The translations under genes were made by a program, and so were the position numbers. This document shows positions 18,268 to 25,519 of a stretch of 64,000 nt of DNA, in pieces. Each line of letters opens with the position of its first letter. The first letter of the stretch is position 1. The DNA comes from Saprospiraceae bacterium (GTDB lineage: Bacteria; Bacteroidota; Bacteroidia; Chitinophagales; Saprospiraceae). The notes under the pieces were generated by a model, which had not been told where the DNA came from, did not search any database, and was given only the letters and a program-made list of their open reading frames with translations. Location of the stretch: the NCBI GenBank assembly GCA_016715985.1, contig JADJXD010000001.1, positions 1,736,001 through 1,800,000 on the forward strand, read 5' to 3'.

Positions 18268-18600
18268 TTAAACCAAATCAGCCAGACCCTTTGGTGCCAC
18301 TTCTATGTAAGCACATTTTAAAGCGTCATGTATAAATTCCAAGCTTATGTTTTGCAATTCAAAAAAAGTCCAGCCCTGCCCACCCCATTTATTGGGTACC
18401 AGATACACAGATCCTTTTGACATACTACTAAAAACAGATTGATCTTCTAAAGATAATTTAAGACAGGCTTTTTGATCTTTTTCTTCATAAGTAACAAATA
18501 TTTTTTTGCGAACCCGAAAGGAAGTCTTTTCAAAGTGTGGCTCTTCTGTTGCTTCCGGAAAAGACAGCGCAATTTCTTTTAATTGTGAAAAATTTACCAT
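18268..18600 (-). CDS. MmcQ/YjbR family protein
   Basis: 110 residues, the normal size of this small single-domain family (CyaY-like double-wing fold). Recognisable features are the N-terminal LKEIALSFPEATEEPHFEKTSFRVRKKIFVTYEE, here seen as SFPEATEEPHF then FRVRKKIF, and the C-terminal LVPNKWGGQGWTFFEL with DALKCAYIEVAPK. Members are predicted DNA-binding proteins, but no function is established. It stands alone. Confidence 0.85.
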   Translation of the reverse strand: MVNFSQLKEIALSFPEATEEPHFEKTSFRVRKKIFVTYEEKDQKACLKLSLEDQSVFSSMSKGSVYLVPNKWGGQGWTFFELQNISLEFIHDALKCAYIEVAPKGLADLV

Positions 18601-18708
18601 TAAGACATAATAATCTTTGATAAAAAAGTGATTTAAGACACCATGTTGATTGAAAAAAAACTTTCACAATTCAATATAAAGCCTTAAATCACGTAACTTT
18701 TATTGAAT

Positions 18709-19326
18709 CTATTTGCGACCCAATAATTTATTAAACAAGGCTTTCATTCCCATTCCTGCAAGGTCATCCATGACACTACCATCACCATCTTTATCCAGCA
18801 TTTTGGTAAAAATACTTGAATTGGGTTGTTGCTTATTGACCGTTTTAGTAGAATTCAGCACCAGATCCATTAAACCACCCGGACTATCTCCCGTCTGTGA
18901 CTTTTCTTTTCCAAGGAAACCCATAATGATGGGTGCAAGCGTAATCATCAATTGGGTTACTTTTCCTACATCCAGACCACTTTGTTTGGATATAGTTTCT
19001 ACAGCATTATTTTGCTGACCTCCAAGAATATGTTTTAGTATCCCTGCACCGTTGATTGTACTTTCATTGGTTGGCTTTACTTGACCGGACAAAAAACCAC
19101 CCAGGTCATTCAGGATACTTCCATCATGATCTCTGTTCAAGGCTGATAATAATGCTCCTGCCCCTTCAGGCTTAGCTACATTACGAGCCAATGCATTCAT
19201 AATGGTGATGACAGTGCCGTCTACCGCTGTTTGAGCTTGTTCCGGATTATTCACACCCAACTGTTTTGTAAGTTGTGAAACGAGAACATCTTTCATTTGT
19301 CCCTGAAGTAAATCTGTAATATTCAT
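18709..19326 (-). CDS. DUF937 family protein with two acidic DxDxDG-like loops
   Basis: 205 residues, no signal peptide. The DUF937 pattern is clear: MNITDLLQGQMKDVLVSQL, then repeated Gly-rich ILNDLGGFLSG and a hydrophobic VTQLMITLAPIIMGFLGKEK. Two calcium-loop-like motifs are seen, NRDHDGSILNDL (near 85) and DKDGDGSVMDDL (near 178); they resemble EF-hand loops but lack flanking EF helices, so calcium binding is only a possibility. DUF937 proteins are abundant in Bacteroidota and of unknown role. Monocistronic. Confidence 0.85.
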   Translation of the reverse strand: MNITDLLQGQMKDVLVSQLTKQLGVNNPEQAQTAVDGTVITIMNALARNVAKPEGAGALLSALNRDHDGSILNDLGGFLSGQVKPTNESTINGAGILKHILGGQQNNAVETISKQSGLDVGKVTQLMITLAPIIMGFLGKEKSQTGDSPGGLMDLVLNSTKTVNKQQPNSSIFTKMLDKDGDGSVMDDLAGMGMKALFNKLLGRK

Positions 19327-19495
19327 TTTTTATAAATTTGTGATGTGATAATGAAGTACAAGTATCGATAAATTTAAAGAAATACAGTCAAATACGATAA
19401 TTAAATTTAATCCAAAAGCTGAAATTACTTTAAAATCCTATATTGAGACTCAAATTTAATGCAATGTCACATCCTAAAAATCAATGAAAATAGTA

Positions 19496-20026
19496 TTAGC
19501 GGATCATCCTCATAAATGAACCTAAAAGCCAGTTTGGTTCTGACTTGGTAATGTTGTCCAAGGCAGTACCTGCCCTTTCTGAAATGGTATGCAGATCCTT
19601 TACCATTTTACCAAATTCTTTGGAAGAATCATCTGAAAAATCAGCGCTATCAAGTTCAGAAAGTAATTCCAACATCGGGTCAAGTTCCTTTTTCTTTCGC
19701 TGTTTTATGATGCGTTGCAGTATTTTCCATGAATCTTTTTCTGCAATAAAATACTCTTTTCGCTCTCCCTGGATTGTATCTTTCTGAATCAGGCCCCAAT
19801 CGATCAATGTCCGTAGAGTCATATTGGTATTACCACTGGAGATTTTTAATCTTTCTGCAATCTGATCAGCACAAAGTGGTTTATCGGACACTAAAAGTAA
19901 ACCATGAATCTGACCTACTGTTCGATTTACACCCCAGTTGATGCCAAAGTTTCCCCATGCTTTGATAAATTTTTCTTTTGCATCTTCTGGAGTAATCCTG
20001 TAATTGTAGTTAAGTTGTGTTGACAT
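19496..20026 (-). CDS. GbsR/MarR-type winged-helix transcriptional regulator
   Basis: 176 residues. An N-terminal helix is followed by a winged helix-turn-helix (about 35-100: QIHGLLLVSDKPLCADQIAERL, then SGNTNMTLRTLIDWGLIQ) and a wing (KGERKEYFIAEKD-like), then C-terminal helices for dimerisation. The SGNTNM-LR-LxxWGL pattern is typical of GbsR-like regulators. It probably represses genes for osmolyte uptake or a nearby transporter, but no target is adjacent; it is 198 bases from gcvT. Family strong, target unknown. Confidence 0.85.
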   Translation of the reverse strand: MSTQLNYNYRITPEDAKEKFIKAWGNFGINWGVNRTVGQIHGLLLVSDKPLCADQIAERLKISSGNTNMTLRTLIDWGLIQKDTIQGERKEYFIAEKDSWKILQRIIKQRKKKELDPMLELLSELDSADFSDDSSKEFGKMVKDLHTISERAGTALDNITKSEPNWLLGSFMRMIR

Positions 20027-20223
20027 TATTTACCTGATAAACTAATAGTGAAATTATTCTGCGAAAATACACAGATGAAAACTTCTTTAAAGCAACAAAA
20101 TAAATGAAAGTCAAAATTGTTTAGAAAATATAATCATAAAATTATCCACGATTCCAGTTGGAACTAATGATAATTCACATTCATGATCCTTATTGCATGT
20201 ATGACTTTTGAAACAGAAGAATC

Positions 20224-21336
20224 TTATACCGGCTTGAAAAATGGCAAAGGTGTTATCGTCGCTTCCAGAAATTTTTTGCCTGCCTGTATCAGGATAACAT
20301 TTCCGACAGCACTCTGGTCAGTGAGTACATATCCCAATCCGATAGGTATATCCAATGAAGGAGATTGTGTGCCGGATGTGACATAACCTATCTCGTTTTC
20401 ATTGCGATCAAATATCAGGTAATCATGTCTCGGAACCCGGCGGTCATTGACTTTAAATCCAACCAGTTTTTTGATCAATCCATTTTCTTTTTGGGCGACG
20501 AGAAGTTCTTTTCCATTAAAATCAGCATTCTTTTTAAGTTTGGTAATCCATCCCAATCCACCTTCCAAAGGAGAAGTATGGTCGTTAATATCATTTCCAT
20601 ACAGACAGAAACCCATTTCAAGACGTAGTGTATCTCTGGCGCCTAAACCGCAGGCTTTGATATTTTCATCTTTACCGGCTTCCATCACGGCATTCCACAA
20701 TGCTTCAGTGTGCTCAGTGCTCACATATAACTCAAATCCTCCGCTCCCCGTATAGCCTGTGGCTGAGATAAGTACATTGTCAATACCGGCCATTTGTCCT
20801 TTCTGAAATTTATAGTAAGAAATAGCAGATAAATCTATCTCCGTAAGTTTTTGTAAAATAGCAGGAGCTTTTGGTCCTTGTACGGCTATCAGACCTGTTT
20901 GTTCAGAAATATTGATCATTCGGGTATCGTATTGATTAAATTGTGAAATCCAGTTCCAGTCCTTTTCAATATTGGACGCATTCACAACCAGCATAAATGC
21001 CTGTTCTCCTTCACTGCACATATCTTCCGGTAGTCTGTAAACCAACAAATCGTCCACGATACCGCCTGTCAGATTGGGCAAACAACTGTATTGTGCATTG
21101 CCGATTTCCAGTTTGGATGCATCGTTACTGGTCACCTTTTGGATCAGGTCCAGCGCTTGTTTTCCCCTGATGATAAATTCGCCCATGTGAGATACATCAA
21201 ATACACCTACACCGCTACGAACTGCATGATGTTCATCTGTGATGGAAGTATAAGAAATGGGCATATTATATCCGGCAAAGTCTGCCATCTTAGCTCCGGC
21301 GGCTATGTGAAGATGCGTCAAAGGTGTGTTTTGCAT
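20224..21336 (-). CDS. gcvT: Glycine cleavage system aminomethyltransferase T protein
   Basis: 370 residues, full length. GcvT moves the aminomethyl group from lipoyl-H protein to tetrahydrofolate, releasing ammonia. Family markers: MADFAGYNMPISY, RSGVGVFDVSHMGE (near 40), VTSNDASKLEIGNAQYSC, the folate-side GYTGSGGFELYV (near 195), and RDTLRLEMGFCLYGNDI (catalytic Asp region near 240). Gene H, P and L are not in the window; scattered gcv genes are usual in Bacteroidota. A TATCTTTG promoter box lies 44-51 bases upstream. Confidence 0.96.
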   Translation of the reverse strand: MQNTPLTHLHIAAGAKMADFAGYNMPISYTSITDEHHAVRSGVGVFDVSHMGEFIIRGKQALDLIQKVTSNDASKLEIGNAQYSCLPNLTGGIVDDLLVYRLPEDMCSEGEQAFMLVVNASNIEKDWNWISQFNQYDTRMINISEQTGLIAVQGPKAPAILQKLTEIDLSAISYYKFQKGQMAGIDNVLISATGYTGSGGFELYVSTEHTEALWNAVMEAGKDENIKACGLGARDTLRLEMGFCLYGNDINDHTSPLEGGLGWITKLKKNADFNGKELLVAQKENGLIKKLVGFKVNDRRVPRHDYLIFDRNENEIGYVTSGTQSPSLDIPIGLGYVLTDQSAVGNVILIQAGKKFLEATITPLPFFKPV

Positions 21337-21379
21337 ATGGTGTAATTATGTGGATTAAATGAAAATCAAAATGAGATCA

Positions 21380-21387
21380 CAAAGATA
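21380..21387 (-). promoter_or_regulatory. Putative -7 box of gcvT
   Basis: TATCTTTG on the minus strand matches TAnnTTTG. TTG at 21407-21405, 17 bp upstream, could be the -33 box. No glycine-riboswitch-like structure was recognised in the short leader. Confidence 0.45.
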
Positions 21388-21596
21388 AAGTTTATGTTGA
21401 AAATCAACAGCATCTGTCTGTTTTTCAAAATGAAAGACAAAATATCAGCCACAATGTCATATGTAAAAATAAATTGCGCCATTATGACAGGGTTTTGAAA
21501 AGCAATTATGACATTTCAACATAAATATTTGATTGGAACAGGAATTGCAAATGGTTAATTGTAGTTCAATATTTTAAAACTTTAAAACTTTATAAC

Positions 21597-22037
21597 ATGA
21601 CAAATATCATAATCAGACCCACAGGAAAAAAAGTTGTAACAGGATTCCCGCATTTAGGCAATTTTGGTGAAGCTGCTTTCAGAAATCCCGTTCATTTTGC
21701 AACCCAGGAACCCGGGCAGTACGTTACCAAACCTGCCAGTAACATTCTGGAGGACGAAAACCAGTTTAATCTGGAAATAGCCATTCCAGGTGTGGAAAAA
21801 GAAAATGTTCAAATTGAATTAAACAAAAATATTCTGACTGTGTCCGGCAGCAACACTCCAAATCCGGAGAGCGTTTACCGTCTCAGAGAATTTAATTTTA
21901 CGCAGTTCAAGAGAACTTTCCGAATGCCTGAGACAGCAGATATGGATCAGGTAGAAGCTACATTTGTAAATGGTATTTTAAAAATAACGGTAGCTAAATT
22001 ACTAAAAGCAGAACCTAAAAAAATTCAGGTAAAATAA
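21597..22037 (+). CDS. Hsp20/alpha-crystallin small heat-shock protein (first of pair)
   Basis: 146 residues. The alpha-crystallin domain occupies about 45-140 with LEIAIPGVEKENVQIELNK, LTVSGS and the final ATFVNGILKITVAK, the usual A-x-x-x-n-G-v-L/I strand. The I-x-I/V tail appears as IQVK. It is an ATP-independent holdase for unfolding proteins in the cytoplasm. A second, diverged Hsp20 gene starts 33 bases downstream; both end before a strong terminator. A more diverged ACD (FTQFKRTFRMPET) than the second copy. Confidence 0.93.
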   Translation: MTNIIIRPTGKKVVTGFPHLGNFGEAAFRNPVHFATQEPGQYVTKPASNILEDENQFNLEIAIPGVEKENVQIELNKNILTVSGSNTPNPESVYRLREFNFTQFKRTFRMPETADMDQVEATFVNGILKITVAKLLKAEPKKIQVK

Positions 22038-22070
22038 AAATTATTATTAACCATTAAAAATCAATAAATT

Positions 22071-22511
22071 ATGAACACAATTAAAATTAATCCTATGTTT
22101 CCGGTAAAATCTTTTTCTAATGTAATCGATGAAATTTTCAGTAAAGGACTGAATGAATTTTCCGGTAATCTCACTTCAACCAATCCATCTGTCAATATCA
22201 AAGAGGATAAAGACAGTTATATTATCGATGTGGCTGCACCAGGTCTTGAAAAGCAGGACTTTAACCTTTCTCTTGAGAAAGATCATCTGATCATATCGGC
22301 TTCAAAAGAAAACAGTCAGGAGAGTGAAGAAGAAGGTAAATGGACCAGAAAAGAATTCAATTTCAGTGCTTTCAGGAGAAGTTTTTATATTCCTGAGACA
22401 GTCGATGCTGAAAATATCACAGCAGAATACGACAAAGGAATTCTATCCGTTAAACTGGCCAAAAAAGAAGAAGTCAAAGAAAAAGCTCCGAAGCAAATAG
22501 CGATAAAATAG
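22071..22511 (+). CDS. Hsp20/alpha-crystallin small heat-shock protein (second of pair)
   Basis: 146 residues, same length as its neighbour but clearly different in sequence, so an old duplication. Domain marks: NIKEDKDSYIIDVAAPGLEKQDFNLSLEKD, KEFNFSAFRRSFYIPETVD and AEYDKGILSVKLAKKEE, with a C-terminal IAIK anchor motif. The two Hsp20s may form mixed oligomers (inference). Terminated 45 bases after the stop by a 12-bp hairpin. Confidence 0.95.
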   Translation: MNTIKINPMFPVKSFSNVIDEIFSKGLNEFSGNLTSTNPSVNIKEDKDSYIIDVAAPGLEKQDFNLSLEKDHLIISASKENSQESEEEGKWTRKEFNFSAFRRSFYIPETVDAENITAEYDKGILSVKLAKKEEVKEKAPKQIAIK

Positions 22512-22555
22512 AGTCAGCAAAAACTAAAGGTGTTTTTTTTCATGCGTTTTGTTGA

Positions 22556-22587
22556 ACAGGGGTGTCATCGTAAGGTGGCACCCCTGT
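22556..22587 (+). terminator. Strong intrinsic terminator of the hsp20 operon
   Basis: ACAGGGGTGTCA and TGGCACCCCTGT pair over 12 bp (one G-T) around an 8-base loop, followed by a T-containing tail (GTTTAATTATTT). It ends the plus-strand hsp20 pair. Confidence 0.8.
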
Positions 22588-22740
22588 GTTTAATTATTTA
22601 AAAATCCGACAAATGTGAATTGTCAAATTTTGGTTAAATGAGATTTTTAATACATCAGGAATGAATTGGCATGAAAAACCTGGTAAGCAATCCACACCAA
22701 TCCATTAAAGAATAAGATTTCCGGCCTCACCCTAAATTAG

Positions 22741-22905
22741 TTAGACTTTTTGTGCGGATTTCCCAGGCAACTTAGAAGTTAGCGGATCCGCCGTTGTTTT
22801 GTCTCTGTTTTTTCCTTCATTTTTGTAGTCAGATCCCTCTTTCTTAATTGCATTTTTATCAGCCGGAGCCGTTTTGCGATTTTTACTTCCTTTGTCCTTA
22901 CTCAT
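22741..22905 (-). CDS. 54-residue lysine-rich hydrophilic protein
   Basis: A short frame of 54 codons from ATG 22905 to TAA 22741: MSKDKGSKNRKTAPADKN, then about 20 more Lys/Glu/Asp residues and an end SKLPGKSAQKV. It has no hydrophobic core and should be disordered. Similar tiny MSKDK-type proteins with KAPADK and SDYKNEGK-like words are, from memory, common in Bacteroidota, which supports reality, but no function is known. Isolated between the hsp20 terminator and the repeat-rich island. Confidence 0.6.
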   Translation of the reverse strand: MSKDKGSKNRKTAPADKNAIKKEGSDYKNEGKNRDKTTADPLTSKLPGKSAQKV

Positions 22906-23166
22906 AATTTAAAATATTGTTCCATGGATGAATTTCCACATAAGTAAAGGTGCTGGTTTTAGATGGAATGATTGTTATATAATTTTATTTTAAAGTTGCA
23001 AAATTCAAGGTATCAGAATTCTGAAAGCACATATCCAAAGCCGATCGTCGCAGTTTCTGCTTGATATATGGCAGATAAATGCAACTGCGATGTGTCGCTT
23101 AAGCAACTTTCTTATAAATAACAAAAAGAAATAAATACGGCTTTTTTTCCTTATATACTTGGCTTC

Positions 23167-23195
23167 CACATCGTCGCAAATAAATTTGCAACCCC
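23167..23195. repeat. Interspersed palindromic repeat, copy A core
   Basis: Core cacatcgtcgcaaataaatttgcaacccc with the near-palindrome GCAAAT-AA-ATTTGC. The full copy starts near 23036 with a cagttt-gataaatgcaactgcg arm. One of six copies between 23.0 and 38.2 kb. Confidence 0.8.
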
Positions 23196-23389
23196 TGCTG
23201 GCGCAAGTTTCAGTCTGTTTCAAGCCTGATAAATGCAACTTGTGCCTTGCACACAACTCCGATCGTCGCAGTTTGCAACTGCGATGTGTCCCTTAAGCAA
23301 CATTATTTTCTAAATAACAGAAAGAACATAAATAAGGCTTTTATCCTAATACTTGGCTTCCACATCATCGCAAATAAATTTGCAACCCC
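23196..23389. repeat. Interspersed palindromic repeat, copy B
   Basis: Begins tgctggcgcaagtttcagtc, contains the hairpin CGCAGTT-TGC-AACTGCG (near 23266-23282) and ends in the same core (cacatcatcgcaaataaatttgcaacccc, 23361-23389). Tandem with copy A. Confidence 0.8.
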
Positions 23390-23392
23390 AAT

Positions 23393-23509
23393 AAAAAATG
23401 TTGCTATCATTCGGAATGGCTACTCCTCTCTCTTTCAATTCTTCAATGTATAATTCTATAGCTTCTTTTGCCATTGATATAGCCTCGTCCACATCTTCGC
23501 CATAGGTTT
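23393..23509 (-). pseudogene. hicB remnant, 5' end deleted
   Basis: On the minus strand this reads in frame as YGEDVDEAISMAKEAIELY followed by IEELKERGVAIPNDSNIF, matching residues ~28-66 of the hicB at 35807-36106 with one or two changes. The first ~27 codons, start and promoter are missing through a deletion whose ends share short homology (aggtt/ttatctttgg). It cannot be expressed as a normal antitoxin. Confidence 0.75.
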
Positions 23510-23683
23510 ATCTTTGGATTGATTGTCTTAAGTATTCAACAATAAAATAGTATTCTTTACACAACCTAAATGGAACCAGGATTTTCCTTCTTTCTGCGGA
23601 AAAACTACCTCTCCGTTTGTACCCTGACATTTGATTTAAGGTTTCAATTCATTCATAACTTTTAATCCTCATTCATAGTGCAC

Positions 23684-24015
23684 GCCCTAGGCGCTGGCTA
23701 TACTTACGTTTGAGTGTGGCCAAATTTTTAATTTGATTATTCGAAAATTCCAAATTTTATCCCTTAAATCTTATTCTATTAAAAGTTCCAATCCGTTAAT
23801 CTTTCCTTACCAACTATCAACACAAAATCACACTATCTCCAAGGTGAGAAAATATAATCCTGATATATCCTACAATTGATAACTTGTACTCATATCTCAC
23901 AAAACTTAATAACATCAATTAATTCTCCAAGAATCAGGACAAATCAGATGCTGAAAATAGGAAATTCAACCACCTATTAGTTTATTTGTTTTTACCCACT
24001 CAATAACATAGTACC
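23684..24015. other. Non-coding AT-rich stretch
   Basis: About 330 bases after the duplication end, up to the immunity-like lipoprotein gene. No frame with family-like sequence, no strong hairpin and no repeat copy was seen. It carries the 3' flank of the lipoprotein gene at 24016-24489. Confidence 0.5.
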
Positions 24016-24489
24016 TTAATTATTTTCTTCAGTATATTCTATTGCTTTTCCATCTTTACATACCAATTTACTTTCTATCTCTAACATATTAACTTTATCA
24101 ATGTAATAGTCATATCTGGTGAAATAAGGGAAATGATTCAATCGTCTATATTGAACTAAAATATCATTTTGTAAAGAATGTCTTCCCAAATCTTTAGGAA
24201 ATTTTTGAAGATTTTCATTATTGGTAATTTTTGATTTAGCAAAAAAACTTATTGTATAATTATAAGAATCACCCTGAATATTATTACACACGATACTATC
24301 AAATTTTAAAACATCTATAGTACAATTGCAAAAATTTTCAACTATATAAATTCTACTTTTATTATTATGAATTGAATCAGTTTCAGTAAACAAATTTAAT
24401 TTTTCAATAACTAAAGGTCCTTTTTTACAAGAATGAAAGAAACCAGATATAATTACCAAAAATAATATATAAGTGAAATATTTACTCAT
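24016..24489 (-). CDS. Lipoprotein, candidate immunity protein for a DUF3289-type toxin
   Basis: 157 residues with a lipoprotein signal (ILFLVIISGFFHSC, lipidated Cys near 21). The rest is a soluble, polar domain of no family I recognise; a CNCT pair (near 55) and Tyr/Asn-rich strands are visible. Its ATG (24489-24487) overlaps the TGA of an upstream DUF3289-like C-terminal fragment by ATGA, the tight coupling typical of toxin/immunity genes. With the similar arrangement at 25091-27621, an immunity role facing the periplasm is the best inference; no direct evidence of it exists in the sequence. Confidence 0.6.
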   Translation of the reverse strand: MSKYFTYILFLVIISGFFHSCKKGPLVIEKLNLFTETDSIHNNKSRIYIVENFCNCTIDVLKFDSIVCNNIQGDSYNYTISFFAKSKITNNENLQKFPKDLGRHSLQNDILVQYRRLNHFPYFTRYDYYIDKVNMLEIESKLVCKDGKAIEYTEENN

Positions 24490-24692
24490 AACTTCCCCTT
24501 TAATGTAACAATAAATTTCATTTGTGTCCTGAATGGCTTCTTATCTTTATGGTGTTGTAACAGCCACCATGATGCAAATCCTTTGCCGGGAGTATTATTT
24601 AATGTATATGGCAATGTGGCTTTTTGAAATTTTATCAAATCCTCGTCATCCAAGCCAAAATGGTCAAATACTTCTATGTAAAACGTTCCTTC
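24486..24692 (-). pseudogene. C-terminal remnant of a DUF3289-type protein
   Basis: On the minus strand, directly from the edge of a repeat copy, the frame reads GTFYIEVFDHFGLDDEDLIK, then GKGFASWWLLQHHKDKKPFR and finally KFIVTLKGKL before TGA. This matches the end of DUF3289 (YDHFGLD, then GFRAWFVLQH, then KPFVT and EGKL in the family as I remember it). About 67 residues remain; no start codon is present and the upstream part has been replaced by repeat copy C at 24692. The stop overlaps the next gene's start. DUF3289 domains are found in secreted toxin-like proteins of Gram-negatives. Confidence 0.65.
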
Positions 24693-24898
24693 CCCTGCTG
24701 GCGCAAGTTTGTAACTTGTGCCTTGTACACAACTTTATTTTCTAAATAACAGAAAGAACATAAATAAGGCTTTTATCCATAAATTATTGCCATCCACATC
24801 GTCGCAAATAAATTTGCAACCCCATTAAAAAACCTGATCTTCGCAGTTTGAAACTGATGAAGCAAGTTTCAGTCTGTTTAAAGCCTGATAAATGCAAC
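24692..24898. repeat. Interspersed palindromic repeat, copy C
   Basis: Starts cccctgctggcgcaagttt, contains aacagaaagaacataaataaggctttt and the core cacatcgtcgcaaataaatttgcaacccc (24795-24823), ends agcctgataaatgcaactt. It lies exactly between a lipoprotein signal-peptide remnant and a DUF3289 remnant on the minus strand. Confidence 0.8.
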
Positions 24899-25013
24899 TT
24901 AATCAGGGTGTATTTTTGAATTTACAGGTGTTGTTTCTTTTTTAAAAACCCCTTTGTTACAACCTAAAAGGAGTATTATTAAAATTAAGAAAAAATGAAT
25001 ATTTGGTAAACAT
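24899..25013 (-). pseudogene. Lipoprotein signal-peptide remnant
   Basis: From ATG 25013 the frame is MFTKYSFF; dropping one base from the A6/T6 run at 24990-24995 continues it as LILIILLLGCNKGVFKKETT up to a stop at 24899 made at the edge of repeat copy C. The L-L-L-G-C lipobox is clear. So this is the beginning of a lipoprotein gene, frameshifted and then cut off by the repeat. It starts 77 bases after the Tai4-like stop and may be the N-terminus of a second toxin whose C-terminus is the DUF3289 remnant, or of another immunity gene. Confidence 0.5.
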
Positions 25014-25090
25014 AAATACTAATTTAATTTACAAAAATGAATTGTTCCTGCTATATAACATCCCGCAGAATAATCACCCGATCCTCGAAG

Positions 25091-25519
25091 TTATTTAGTT
25101 TTACCTTTGATAAATATACTGCCAGCTAAAGAATCTAATCGATGACTTTCAAAATTATCTAAACATATTCCAAAAACACGCTTTTTACCAATCATGTAAT
25201 CAAATCTTTTCGAAATATTTATTGAATCATTTTGAATTAAAGAGTATGTTATTCTGGCCATCGAATCAGCCAATTGATATCCGTTAATCCCAAGTGGGAA
25301 ATCTGCCATTTGGCTTATGTCCAAAGATTCGAGATCTAAGAAAGCTTCAGAATTGTTAAAGCCATATTTCATACAATTGACAAAGTAATTTAATTTAAAT
25401 TCTCTAATATTTTGATATTCATCCGGCGATATCGAAACTGTTGGGCTTCTACAACCGTTGAAAATTATTATATGAGTTAAAATTATTAAAATATATTTAT
25501 AAGTTATTCCAGTATCCAT
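25091..25519 (-). CDS. Tai4-like lipoprotein immunity protein
   Basis: 142 residues from the ATG at 25519, which lies inside the last codons of the toxin gene (16-base overlap); a frame extends to 25564 but the internal ATG begins the signal sequence. Lipobox IIIFNGC puts the lipidated Cys at 23. The domain is helical, with FKLNYFVNCMKYGF near 40-55 and FGICLDNFESHRLDSLAGSI at the end, which resembles the Cys-containing helix and C-terminal xCldxynSkeLd motif of Tai4, the inhibitor of Tae4 amidases. Expected to sit in the periplasm, membrane-tethered, and block the toxin domain encoded just upstream. The family match is from memory of the motif. Confidence 0.65.
   Translation of the reverse strand: MDTGITYKYILIILTHIIIFNGCRSPTVSISPDEYQNIREFKLNYFVNCMKYGFNNSEAFLDLESLDISQMADFPLGINGYQLADSMARITYSLIQNDSINISKRFDYMIGKKRVFGICLDNFESHRLDSLAGSIFIKGKTK

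Larger units (their letters stand above)
23036..23683. repeat. Segmental duplication, copy 1 (pairs with 35752-36374)
   Basis: This stretch and 35752-36374 are near-identical over most of their length: cgatcgtcgcagtt, cttggcttccacatcgtcgc, gctatcattcggaatggcta, agtattcaacaataaaatag and the end caattcattcataactttta all recur in order. Relative to copy 2, copy 1 has gained an inner duplication of the intergenic repeat (23196-23390) and lost about 174 bases at 23510, which removes the first ~27 codons and upstream region of hicB. Non-coding otherwise. Confidence 0.8.

Noticed and set aside
20224..21596. Glycine riboswitch before gcvT
   Set aside because: The space between the promoter box and start is under 50 bases, too short for the aptamer, and no conserved core was seen.
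22980..23390. CRISPR array suspected from repeated gcaaataaatttgcaacccc units
   Set aside because: Units are irregularly spaced (about 0.2 to 8 kb apart), of unequal length and without spacers of constant size.
24533..24745. 70-codon plus-strand frame
   Set aside because: It is the antisense of the DUF3289 remnant, which makes sense on the minus strand.
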